64,000 bases of DNA. Origin: DSVZ01 sp964568145 (GTDB taxonomy: Bacteria; Verrucomicrobiota; Verrucomicrobiia; Limisphaerales; J093). Numbering within the stretch: the stretch's first letter is position 1; every line of letters begins with the position of its first letter. A model generated the notes under the pieces. It worked only from the letters and a program-made list of their open reading frames with translations. It was not told the DNA's origin and made no database searches. Location of the stretch: the NCBI GenBank assembly GCA_964568145.1, contig CAZMOZ010000005.1, positions 1 to 64,000 on the forward strand, given 5' to 3'. Shown here piece after piece: positions 9,111 through 16,263 of this stretch. The position numbers and the translations under genes were made by a program.

Positions 9111-10615
9111 GCCGTGGTCTCGGTTTCACCCGGCACGTCGTCCAGATGCACGTTCGCGGCGCTCTCGAACCGGGTGTAGGGCTTCATGAAGGTCAGGTGG
9201 ATGTCCCCGGTGGGACCGTTCCGCTGTTTGGCAATCAGGAGATTCACCGGCACCGCGTCGTTGTTGGCCGCCGCGTCCTCGTCCTCGTCACCCGAGGCCG
9301 GCTCCCGGGGGTCCTTCGGATTGGCTTTGTACAGCAGTCCCACCACGTCGGCATCTTGTTCAATGGCCCCGGATTCGCGGAGATCGGACAGGCGCGGCTT
9401 GCGGGTCTTGTCGCGTTCCAAGTCGCGGTTCAACTGGCTGAGCACGATCACCGGCACGTCCAGTTCCTTGGCCAGGCTCTTCACCCCGCTCGAAATCTCG
9501 GCGATCTCCTGCGCCCGGTTCGGGTCCCCGCGGCGCACGGAAGCAGACTGGAGCAACTGGAGGTAGTCAATCACAAACAGCTTGATGTCATGGCGTTCCT
9601 TCAACCGGCGCGCCCGCGCGCGCAGTTGCAGGATCGTCAGCCCGGCGGTGTCGTCTATGAACAACGGCGCGCTGGCCAGCTTGCCTGTGGCCTCGGAGAT
9701 GCGCTGGAAGTCCTTCTCCTCCAGGCCGCCCTCGCGGATGGTGTGGTGGTTCACCCGCGCCAGCGAGCAAAGCAGGCGCATGACCAGCGCCTCGGCCGTC
9801 ATTTCCAGGCTGAACACCCCCACCGGCTGGCGCAGCACCGTGGCCACGTGCTCGGCGATGTTCATCGCCAGGCTGGTCTTGCCCATGCTGGGCCGGGCGG
9901 CAATCACGATCATCTCGCCCGGCTGGAGGCCGTTGGTCTTGCGATCCAGATCGGGGAAGCCTGTGGCCAGCCCGGACAACTGGCCGCGGTTGTTGAAGAA
10001 ATACTCGATCCGGTGCATCGCCTTGTTCACCAGCTCGTTAATGGACTTCGAAGTCGCGGCGTTGCGCTCGTGGTTCACCGCCAGCACCTCCGCCTCCGCC
10101 CGGTCCAGAAAAGCGCCGACGTTCGAGCCTTCCTCGTACGCCTCGCCGACGATGCGTGTGCAGGTGCCGATCAGCCGGCGCAGAAGGTACTTTTCCCGCA
10201 CAATGGCCAGGTAGTAACCCAGGTTCGCCGCGGAAGGCACGGCGTCCATCAACGCGCTCAAGTAGGCGTATCCGCCCACCGTCTCGAGCACGCCCTTGTC
10301 CTGCAGGCGGGCGCCCAGGGTCACCAGGTCCACCGCCGCCTGCTGGTCGCACAGCTCGACGATGTTGGCGAAGATCACCTGGTGACGCGGGTCATAAAAG
10401 AAATCCTCGCCGCGCGTGAACCGCTCGAAGCACGCCCCCACGCCTTCCCGCGGCGACAGCAGCACGCAGCCCAGCACGCCCCGCTCCGCCTCCACCGAGT
10501 GCGGCGGGATGCGGTCCAAGCGCGGGTGGTCGCCGCGAGCCGGCTTCTGGCGGCGCGGCCGTTTCAAGTCCGGCGCGGACTGGCCGGTTGCGGGGTCGGG
10601 GACAGTGTCAATCAC
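9107..10615 (-). CDS. dnaB: Replicative DNA helicase DnaB
   Basis: Hexameric 5'-3' helicase that opens the replication fork and recruits primase. The N-terminal DnaB domain begins at RIPPHSVEAERGVLG. The RecA-like C-terminal domain has Walker A ARPSMGKTS (about residues 240-248 from this start), Walker B LFVIDYLQLL and the LSQLNRDLE...LSDLRESGAIEQDADVV block (motifs 3 and 4). An acidic insertion (GDEDEDAAANNDA) sits near the C-terminus. The start is uncertain: the frame is open upstream to a GTG at 10741, adding 42 basic residues of no recognisable character, and neither GTG has a Shine-Dalgarno; I chose the GTG at 10615, giving 502 residues. Its stop overlaps the bamA start (ATGA), an unusual pairing of replication and envelope biogenesis. 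Confidence 0.92.
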   Translation of the reverse strand: MIDTVPDPATGQSAPDLKRPRRQKPARGDHPRLDRIPPHSVEAERGVLGCVLLSPREGVGACFERFTRGEDFFYDPRHQVIFANIVELCDQQAAVDLVTLGARLQDKGVLETVGGYAYLSALMDAVPSAANLGYYLAIVREKYLLRRLIGTCTRIVGEAYEEGSNVGAFLDRAEAEVLAVNHERNAATSKSINELVNKAMHRIEYFFNNRGQLSGLATGFPDLDRKTNGLQPGEMIVIAARPSMGKTSLAMNIAEHVATVLRQPVGVFSLEMTAEALVMRLLCSLARVNHHTIREGGLEEKDFQRISEATGKLASAPLFIDDTAGLTILQLRARARRLKERHDIKLFVIDYLQLLQSASVRRGDPNRAQEIAEISSGVKSLAKELDVPVIVLSQLNRDLERDKTRKPRLSDLRESGAIEQDADVVGLLYKANPKDPREPASGDEDEDAAANNDAVPVNLLIAKQRNGPTGDIHLTFMKPYTRFESAANVHLDDVPGETETTA

Positions 10616-10931
10616 AGCCTGAGCAAACCAAGGAGGCGGTGCGGACGCAATGCCGCGTCGCGAAAACTTCTTCGCCGGCTTCCACCGGCTGTTCACCGCT
10701 TGTTCACGGGCGGGCTGGCGCCGGGTGTGGGGCCGGGACACGGCGTGGCGGCTTCAAGGCCGAGCTCACACCGAATTGCAAAGGAGTGTCCGCCAAAGTG
10801 GCGACCGGACGCCCAAAACGACCCCTTGCCGCAGAACCCGCCGGGGAATTTTCCCCCCGGCGATCCCGGCGCGACCGCTTCTTTTCTTCCTTGCGCCTTG
10901 GCGGGTTTGGCAGCCTTGGTGGCTGGCGGGC
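10616..10931. other. Spacer between helicase gene and dnaB
   Basis: About 315 nt without a convincing gene. Part could be the 5' extension of dnaB if the GTG at 10741 is used. No clear promoter, hairpin with T tract or repeat word is seen. Confidence 0.4.
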
Positions 10932-13664
10932 TCAAACCAGCGGCCCCAGCCGGACCGGCCGCAACACCGGCTCGCCCGCCGCGCGGGAAGCCGCCAGGTC
11001 CACCGCGAACTCCGCCACCCAGTCGTTGTGGCCGGCCGGGTCCACCAGCATCTGCTGCACGCGCCAGGTCTGCTGGTCCGCGGACGGCGTGACGTACGTG
11101 TGGCGGACATTGCGCGCCTCCGGCGTGAGCAGCAGCCGCTCGTGTCCGGCCAGGTAGGCGTCGAGGGTTTGCGCCAGGCGCTCAGCGGTCCAGTCCTGTT
11201 CTTTTGAATCGGCGAGCGGGCGAACGGGCGAACCGGCGACGCCGGCTTCTGGCGCCGTCTCGCCGCTTTCCCGGTTCTCCGCTTCAGTCAACAAACCCAG
11301 CGCCGCCTCGAACTCGCGATTCACCAGCCCGCGCAGGAACGTGAAGATGCGGTTGCGGATGGCCGCCGTGAACGCCTTCGTGTCGCGCGTGATGTCTGCC
11401 GCCGCTTCCTCCGCGCCGGGCAGACGCATGGTCAACCCGGCATCCTTCGCCCGCTCGGCGGCGATGCGGCGCTCGTAATTCGGGTCGCGCATCTGCTCCC
11501 ACTCGTCGAGCAGGCTCGAGTCCACGGCGCGGATCATGGTGCCGAGGTAAAGCTCCATCTCCCGCACCGCGTCGGTCTTGACGGCGTCGGGCACGGTTTG
11601 TTTGAGGACTTTATAGACGCTGTTCAGATGCCGCAGCAGCAGTCCCTCGGCGCGCTGGAGTTCGTAGTCACGGATGTAATCGGCAAACGAGCGGAAGTTC
11701 TCGAACATCTCGCGGGCGATGCTCTTGGGCCGGATGTTCTCCTGGCCGACCCACGGGTGTTTGTCCGCGAACGCGTTGAAGGTCGAGTAGATGAACTCGC
11801 GGTTGGGCTTGGGGTGTTCGAGTTCCTCCAGCTTCTGCATCCGCTCCTCGTATTCGATGCCTTCGGCCTTCATCGCCGCGACGGCCTCGCCTTTCACCTT
11901 GTCGAGCTGCTTGCGCAGGATCAGGTCCGGGTCTTCCAGGATGGACTCGGCCAGCGTGAGCAGTTCCGGCGCGTAGTTGGGCGACTCCGGATCCAGCAGC
12001 GGAATCGTCTCGATCAGGTACAGCGACAGCGTTTGATCCATCGAGAAATCGTCCTGCAACTTGACGTTGACGCGCAGTTTGCGCGCTCCCTTCGTAGCAG
12101 CCGACGTAAGGAGGCTCTGACTTGATTCCGCGTTCCGCACTCCGCGTTCCGCATTTGGAGTTTGAGCCTCCTCACGTCGGCTGCTACGAGGCTCGATGAA
12201 CTCCACAATCCTCCGCTCCACCAGCGACCGAAACAACTGCCACGCCCGCTTCCGATGCTCCTTCTTCAGTCGCGGCGAATCGTGGCAGTCGCGGATCAAT
12301 TGCTGCATCGCGCGGCAGCCGTCGCCCTCGCGGCTCAGCACGTTCAGCAGCAGCCCGTGCGAGACTTGGAAACGCGACGTGAGCCGCTCGGGCGGCGACG
12401 CGATCAAGCGCTGGAACGTCTTCACGTCCCAATTCACAAAGTTGTGGTCCGGCGGACGGCGCTTCACGATCTTCTTCCCGTCGCGCACGGCTTTTTCTTC
12501 GAGCTTGAGATTCTCGATCACGTGCTCGGGCGCCTGCGCCACCACCCAGCCTTTGTCGTCAAAACCCTTTCGCCCCGCCCGCCCGCTGATCTGATGAAAA
12601 TCCCGCGCACTCAGGATGCTGGTCTTTTGCCCGTCGAACTTGCAGAGCCGCGTGAACAGCACCGTGCGAATCGGCACGTTGACGCCCACGCCCAAGGTGT
12701 CCGTGCCGCAGATGATTTTCAGCAACCCCTTCTGCGCGAGTTGCTCGATCAACACGCGATACTTCGGCAGCAACCCCGCGTGATGAATCCCGATTCCGTG
12801 CTTGAGCCACTTGCGGATTTCCGGGCCGTAGGGCGAGTTGAACTTGAACCCCGCGATTTCGTTTGCGATTTGGTGCTTCTCTTCGCGCGTGCAGACGTTG
12901 ATGCTCGTGAAATCCTGCGCGCTTTGCGCCGCGTCCGCCTGCGTGAAGTGGACCACATAGACCGGCGCTTTGCCCTCGGCGACGAGATTCTCCAGCGTCT
13001 GCGCCAGCGGAATCTCCGAGTAGGCAAACTCCAGCGGCACCGGTCGCTCGGTGGACTTCACCGCCGCCGTGGCGCGCCCGGTCAGCCTCGTCAACTCCTG
13101 CTCGAAGAACTCCGTCTCGCCCAGCGTCGCGGACATCAGCAGGAACCGCGCTTGCGACAACGTGAGCAACGGTGCCTGCCACGCCACGCCGCGCTCGCGG
13201 TCGGCGTACCAGTGGAACTCGTCCATCACCACGTCGTCCACGTCGGCGTTTTCACCATCGCGCAACGCGATGTTCGCGAGGATTTCGGCGGTGCAACAAA
13301 GGATGGGCGCGTCGCGATTCACGCTGGCATCCCCGGTGGACAGGCCCACGTTGTCCGGCCCGAACTCGCGGCACAGGTCGCGCCACTTCTCGTTCACCAG
13401 CGCCTTGATCGGGCAGGTGTAAACCGAGCGCCGCCCCCGCGCCAGCGCCGCGAAATGCAGCGCCATCGCCACGAGCGATTTGCCCGACCCGGTGGGCGTG
13501 TTGAGGATGACGTTCTTCCCCTCGAACAACTCCAGCACCGCCTCCTCCTGCGCCGGGTAGAGTGTCAGCCGCCGCGCTTCGACGTATTCCAGGAAGCGGC
13601 CCAGCAGATTGTCGCTGCTGAGGTTCTCGTCGCGCGGCAGGAGGTCGTAAAGCGTGGCGGCCAT
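10932..13664 (-). CDS. SF2 DEAD/DEAH-box helicase with DUF3516-like C-terminus, carrying an in-frame repeat insertion
   Basis: 910-residue helicase of the Ski2/HelY-like group. Motifs in order: AQEEAVLELFEGKNVILNTP (Q motif and start of motif I), TPTGSGKS (Walker A), DEFHWYADRERGVAW (motif II, DEFH), LLMSATLG (motif III), GIGIHHAGLLPKYR (motif IV region), ICGTDTLGVGVNVP and QISGRAGRKG (motifs V and VI). A long DUF3516-type helical region follows. These proteins are thought to unwind nucleic acid; the physiological role is not established. Residues about 493-524 are encoded by a 96-nt palindromic element and have no counterpart expected in the family (32 extra residues, RSSRREEAQTP...LLTSAAT). 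A second odd stretch near 11211-11240 is a short-word repeat. The ATG at 13664 is preferred over a GTG two codons earlier. Confidence 0.88.
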   Translation of the reverse strand: MAATLYDLLPRDENLSSDNLLGRFLEYVEARRLTLYPAQEEAVLELFEGKNVILNTPTGSGKSLVAMALHFAALARGRRSVYTCPIKALVNEKWRDLCREFGPDNVGLSTGDASVNRDAPILCCTAEILANIALRDGENADVDDVVMDEFHWYADRERGVAWQAPLLTLSQARFLLMSATLGETEFFEQELTRLTGRATAAVKSTERPVPLEFAYSEIPLAQTLENLVAEGKAPVYVVHFTQADAAQSAQDFTSINVCTREEKHQIANEIAGFKFNSPYGPEIRKWLKHGIGIHHAGLLPKYRVLIEQLAQKGLLKIICGTDTLGVGVNVPIRTVLFTRLCKFDGQKTSILSARDFHQISGRAGRKGFDDKGWVVAQAPEHVIENLKLEEKAVRDGKKIVKRRPPDHNFVNWDVKTFQRLIASPPERLTSRFQVSHGLLLNVLSREGDGCRAMQQLIRDCHDSPRLKKEHRKRAWQLFRSLVERRIVEFIEPRSSRREEAQTPNAERGVRNAESSQSLLTSAATKGARKLRVNVKLQDDFSMDQTLSLYLIETIPLLDPESPNYAPELLTLAESILEDPDLILRKQLDKVKGEAVAAMKAEGIEYEERMQKLEELEHPKPNREFIYSTFNAFADKHPWVGQENIRPKSIAREMFENFRSFADYIRDYELQRAEGLLLRHLNSVYKVLKQTVPDAVKTDAVREMELYLGTMIRAVDSSLLDEWEQMRDPNYERRIAAERAKDAGLTMRLPGAEEAAADITRDTKAFTAAIRNRIFTFLRGLVNREFEAALGLLTEAENRESGETAPEAGVAGSPVRPLADSKEQDWTAERLAQTLDAYLAGHERLLLTPEARNVRHTYVTPSADQQTWRVQQMLVDPAGHNDWVAEFAVDLAASRAAGEPVLRPVRLGPLV
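11211..11240. repeat. Short-word repeat inside helicase coding region
   Basis: GGCGAGCGGGCGAACGGGCG continues as AACCGGCGAC: four near-identical words of 7-9 nt in tandem, translated in the helicase as SPVRPLADS. It resembles the intergenic word arrays in style and may be a second, smaller in-frame insertion. Confidence 0.45.
12093..12188. repeat. Palindromic repeat element (CGTAGC family) inserted in-frame in the helicase gene
   Basis: 96-nt unit whose ends are inverted repeats: CGTAGCAGCCGACGTAAGGA at 12093 and its complement ending TCGGCTGCTACG at 12188, with one mismatch over about 25 bp. Between the arms is a word array (TTCCGCGTTCCGCACTCCGC and a further copy). The length equals exactly 32 codons, and the unit has no stop in the helicase frame. 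No target-site duplication is visible. A related unit lies at 16179-16263. Confidence 0.85.
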
Positions 13665-13694
13665 CTGCACGGCAGACTACGCGCTTTGGTTTCC

Positions 13695-13840
13695 TGCCGC
13701 CAGCGCGCACGCAGCCTGCGTCTGGCGGCAACAGCCCAGGGGGCAAGACAAGCTGCCGGCGCGCGGCTGTGTCCTTTGGACCAGCCGCGGCGGATCAAGA
13801 CCACGGAATGCTGCGGCTGGTCGGAACGACACAGCCGCGC
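13695..13840. repeat. Two-hairpin repeat cassette between TPR gene and helicase gene
   Basis: The first hairpin has arms TGCCGCCAG (13695-13703) and CTGGCGGCA (13722-13730), with an inner ACGCAG/CTGCGT stem. The second has imperfect arms of about 28 nt: GCGCGGCTGTGTCC... from 13761 and ...CGACACAGCCGCGC to 13840. It fills the 184-nt gap between two same-strand genes and could serve as a transcription or mRNA-stability barrier, though no T tract follows. Confidence 0.7.
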
Positions 13841-13848
13841 TCCGGGAA

Positions 13849-16122
13849 TCAGCGGGGCGACAACTGCTCCAGCAGCAGGTGCAACTCGGCGGCGTCGAAG
13901 TAATGCACCACGGGATCGGCGGCAAGGGCGGCGGTGCGGTCGCCGGCCAGGATGGATTGGAGTTTGGCGATCAAGGCTTTCAAGTCCGGCGGCGCTTGGG
14001 GATGGGCGGCGAACTGGCTCAGGGTTTCGCCGGCCTCGCGCGGTTGGTTCTGCTGGATGGTGCGCGCAACCAGTTCGAAGAGTTGGGCGCGATTGCTCTG
14101 GCTGACGCCGCCGGTGCGGCGATAGGCCAGATAGGTCTGGAACGCCTGTTGCCGGGCGGCCTGCGCGGCGGCGGCATGGCCGGTAGCGCGCTCAAGGTGT
14201 TCCAGGATTGCCCAAGTCTTCCACGGCTCAGCGGCGTGGCCGTAAGGTTGGTTGCACTCAATCGCCCGCTGGAGTTCCTGCCGGGCGTCGTCGTAGCGCC
14301 GAAGCTGGACCAAGCGGATGGCCAAGTTGCTTCGAGCCACGCCTTCCTTGGCTTGGTCGTTCAGCCGGACGCAAATCTCGGCGCATTGCCGAAGGAATGT
14401 CACCGCCTCCTCCAACCGGCCCGTCGCGCCATAGACATTTCCCAATTGTCCGAGACTCGGTGCCTGCCCGGCAAGGTCATTCTCACGCACCTTGATCGCC
14501 AGCGATTGGCGGTAGGCCTGCTCGGCGGGTTCAAACTGGCCGGCTTCCTCATGCACCATCCCGATCTGGTGCCAGGCGGTGGCCACCATGCGTGGTTCAC
14601 CTAGCGCCGCGAAGGTGTCGCGCGCTTCGCCATAGATTTCGAGCGCTGCGGCATGACGCTTCTGTCTCAACAGCACGGTGCCGAGTTGGAATTTGGCAGT
14701 GGCTATGTCTCTTTGGCGATTGGTCACTCGGTGGCGCTTGATGACTTCTTCATAGGTCGCTGCGGCCTCGTCCAAGCGGCCCAGATCCATCAAGCAGTTG
14801 CCGGTGAAATGGATCGTCGCGGCAGCCATTCCCTCGGCACTGGCATTGCCGGCGTCGGCCAGTTGTTGGAACCGGCGTTGCGCTTCCGCCAGCGGCGCCA
14901 GGGCGTCCTCGGCGGCCCCGCCCCTCTCCAGCACACACCCAAGCCGGAGATACGCTCCTGCGAGATCGTAGGCCGCTTCGGGATAGGCGGTCTCGCCGGC
15001 GGCGCGGCACTTGTTGAGGAGCCGTTGAGCGACTTCGTGCGCGCCGGGCAGATCGCCGCGTTCCAGCAACCGCTCAATCGTGGCCGACTCGGTCGTGGAT
15101 CGGGCGTGACTCCAGTTGCCGAGATGCTGCGCGGCCTGTTCGCGCACGCGCGTCGCCACGGCCAGCACCTGGGGTTGGCCGAGGTTGGCGACCAACTGTT
15201 CCACCTCTTGAGCCAGGTCCACGACGCGTTCCGGCGGCCAGGCGGGGAGCGCAGCCGCTTCGGCTGCTCCGGTCGGCGCCCTCGCCGACCGGCTTGCGGC
15301 GCCCGTGGAGGGTTTGGCGAGAGCGCTAAACCCAGCGCCCGAGGCGGGCGCGCTCCCCACGCCAAACAGAGATTCGCTCGGAGCGGGCGGTAGGGCAGCA
15401 GAAACAAGCTCCAGCATCGCGAGGAGGTTGGGCAGCTCCAGCCGCGTCAGGTGCGCAGCGACGTGGGCGTTCTTGTCTTGGTCTTGGTAGAGGTAGCCGG
15501 TCAGTTGGGCCATCGCTTCGGCCCAGCGCGAACGGAGGGCGTCCGCTTCGCCAGCGGTGAGTTCGCCCAGCAGATACGGCGGCAGGCCGGGATCGAGTCG
15601 CAGGTGCCCGCCGCCCATGTCTTCGCCCAGGCCGACTTCGATCAGTTCGCTGGCCAGTTGGCGGGCCGCGTCCGGTTCCAGGCCGGTGAGCATCCCGAGA
15701 ATCGCCAGATGAATTCCGCCTTGGCATACGGCCAGCACTTTGGTGTGCTGGCGCGAGGCGGGCGGGAGCCGGCGCAGGGAAAGTTCGACGCTGGCGTAGA
15801 GCGAATTCTCGCGGTCACCGGGATGTTTGTGTTCCAGGTCGGCCATGAGCGCGCGGAGATTGTCGGTCGTGGCCTTGACGCCGCGGCGGGCGACCTCGCG
15901 GGCGAGCAACACCAGCGCGCGGGCGTGGCAATGCACCGCTTCCACCAAGTCCACGATTTCTTGCGGCGTGCGGCCGGGATCGCTGCTCTCCGGCACGAGT
16001 CCTTCTTGGGCCATGACCTGGCTGACCAATTCGATGGCGTCCGCCCGGTCCAGCGCGCCCAGTTCGCGTTCGCGTCCGCGCGCGTCGAACGGCGCTGGCA
16101 ACGGCTCGCGCGTGGTGAACAC
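13849..16122 (-). CDS. C-terminal part of split TIR-CHAT-NTPase-TPR protein (NTPase tail plus TPR)
   Basis: 757-residue frame that is almost certainly the second half of one gene with 16191-18452. It starts at a GTG whose codon is really the Val of LVFTTREPLP, the post-Walker-B strand of an NB-ARC/STAND NTPase. The same frame continues upstream through YEEIFNLCQRLLDADPRTR to 16178, right up to an inserted palindrome. Residues to about 290 are the winged-helix end of the NTPase module. From about 330 to 720 there are at least seven helical TPR-like repeats (for example AEGMAAATIHFTGNCLMDLG, ATAKFQLGTVLLRQKRHAAA, ATAWHQIGMVHEEAGQFEPA, PSLGQLGNVYGATGRLEEA). Residues about 255-293 come from a multi-hairpin repeat cassette. 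As a separate polypeptide it would lack an effector; expression alone is doubtful. Confidence 0.85.
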   Translation of the reverse strand: MFTTREPLPAPFDARGRERELGALDRADAIELVSQVMAQEGLVPESSDPGRTPQEIVDLVEAVHCHARALVLLAREVARRGVKATTDNLRALMADLEHKHPGDRENSLYASVELSLRRLPPASRQHTKVLAVCQGGIHLAILGMLTGLEPDAARQLASELIEVGLGEDMGGGHLRLDPGLPPYLLGELTAGEADALRSRWAEAMAQLTGYLYQDQDKNAHVAAHLTRLELPNLLAMLELVSAALPPAPSESLFGVGSAPASGAGFSALAKPSTGAASRSARAPTGAAEAAALPAWPPERVVDLAQEVEQLVANLGQPQVLAVATRVREQAAQHLGNWSHARSTTESATIERLLERGDLPGAHEVAQRLLNKCRAAGETAYPEAAYDLAGAYLRLGCVLERGGAAEDALAPLAEAQRRFQQLADAGNASAEGMAAATIHFTGNCLMDLGRLDEAAATYEEVIKRHRVTNRQRDIATAKFQLGTVLLRQKRHAAALEIYGEARDTFAALGEPRMVATAWHQIGMVHEEAGQFEPAEQAYRQSLAIKVRENDLAGQAPSLGQLGNVYGATGRLEEAVTFLRQCAEICVRLNDQAKEGVARSNLAIRLVQLRRYDDARQELQRAIECNQPYGHAAEPWKTWAILEHLERATGHAAAAQAARQQAFQTYLAYRRTGGVSQSNRAQLFELVARTIQQNQPREAGETLSQFAAHPQAPPDLKALIAKLQSILAGDRTAALAADPVVHYFDAAELHLLLEQLSPR
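15244..15358. repeat. Four-hairpin repeat cassette embedded in the TPR-protein coding region
   Basis: 115-nt unit bounded by GGGGAGCG (15244-15251) and CGCTCCCC (15351-15358). It encloses four perfect or near-perfect hairpins: GCAGCCG/CGGCTGC, GGTCGGCG/CGCCGACC (15271-15290), GGGTTTGGCG/CGCTAAACCC (15310-15333, one G-T pair) and GCGCCCG/CGGGCGC (15335-15351). It encodes an Ala/Gly/Ser/Pro-rich linker between the NTPase end and the TPRs, with no stop in frame. Confidence 0.8.
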
Positions 16123-16178
16123 CAGCCGCGTGCGCGGGTCCGCGTCGAGAAGGCGCTGGCAGAGGTTGAAGATCTCCT

Positions 16179-16263
16179 CGTAGCCGCCGACTAAGGAGGC
16201 GGATTCCCCTCAGCCGGCTTGGTGTCGCGCGCATCGGACCGCCTCCTTACGTCGGCGGCTACG
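16179..16263. repeat. Palindromic repeat element (CGTAGC family) that splits the TIR-CHAT gene
   Basis: Arms CGTAGCCGCCGACTAAGGAG (from 16179) and the complement of CGTAGCCGCCGACGTAAGGA (ending 16263) are identical except that the left arm lacks one base, GACTAAGG against GACGTAAGG. The gap falls between 16191 and 16192. With the base restored the unit reads through as 28 sense codons and rejoins the two halves of the gene; without it, the coding strand meets a TAG at 16193-16191. Confidence 0.85.

Noticed and set aside
10616..10741. Longer dnaB from the GTG at 10741
   Set aside because: 42 extra basic residues with no Shine-Dalgarno and no family match; kept as an alternative only.
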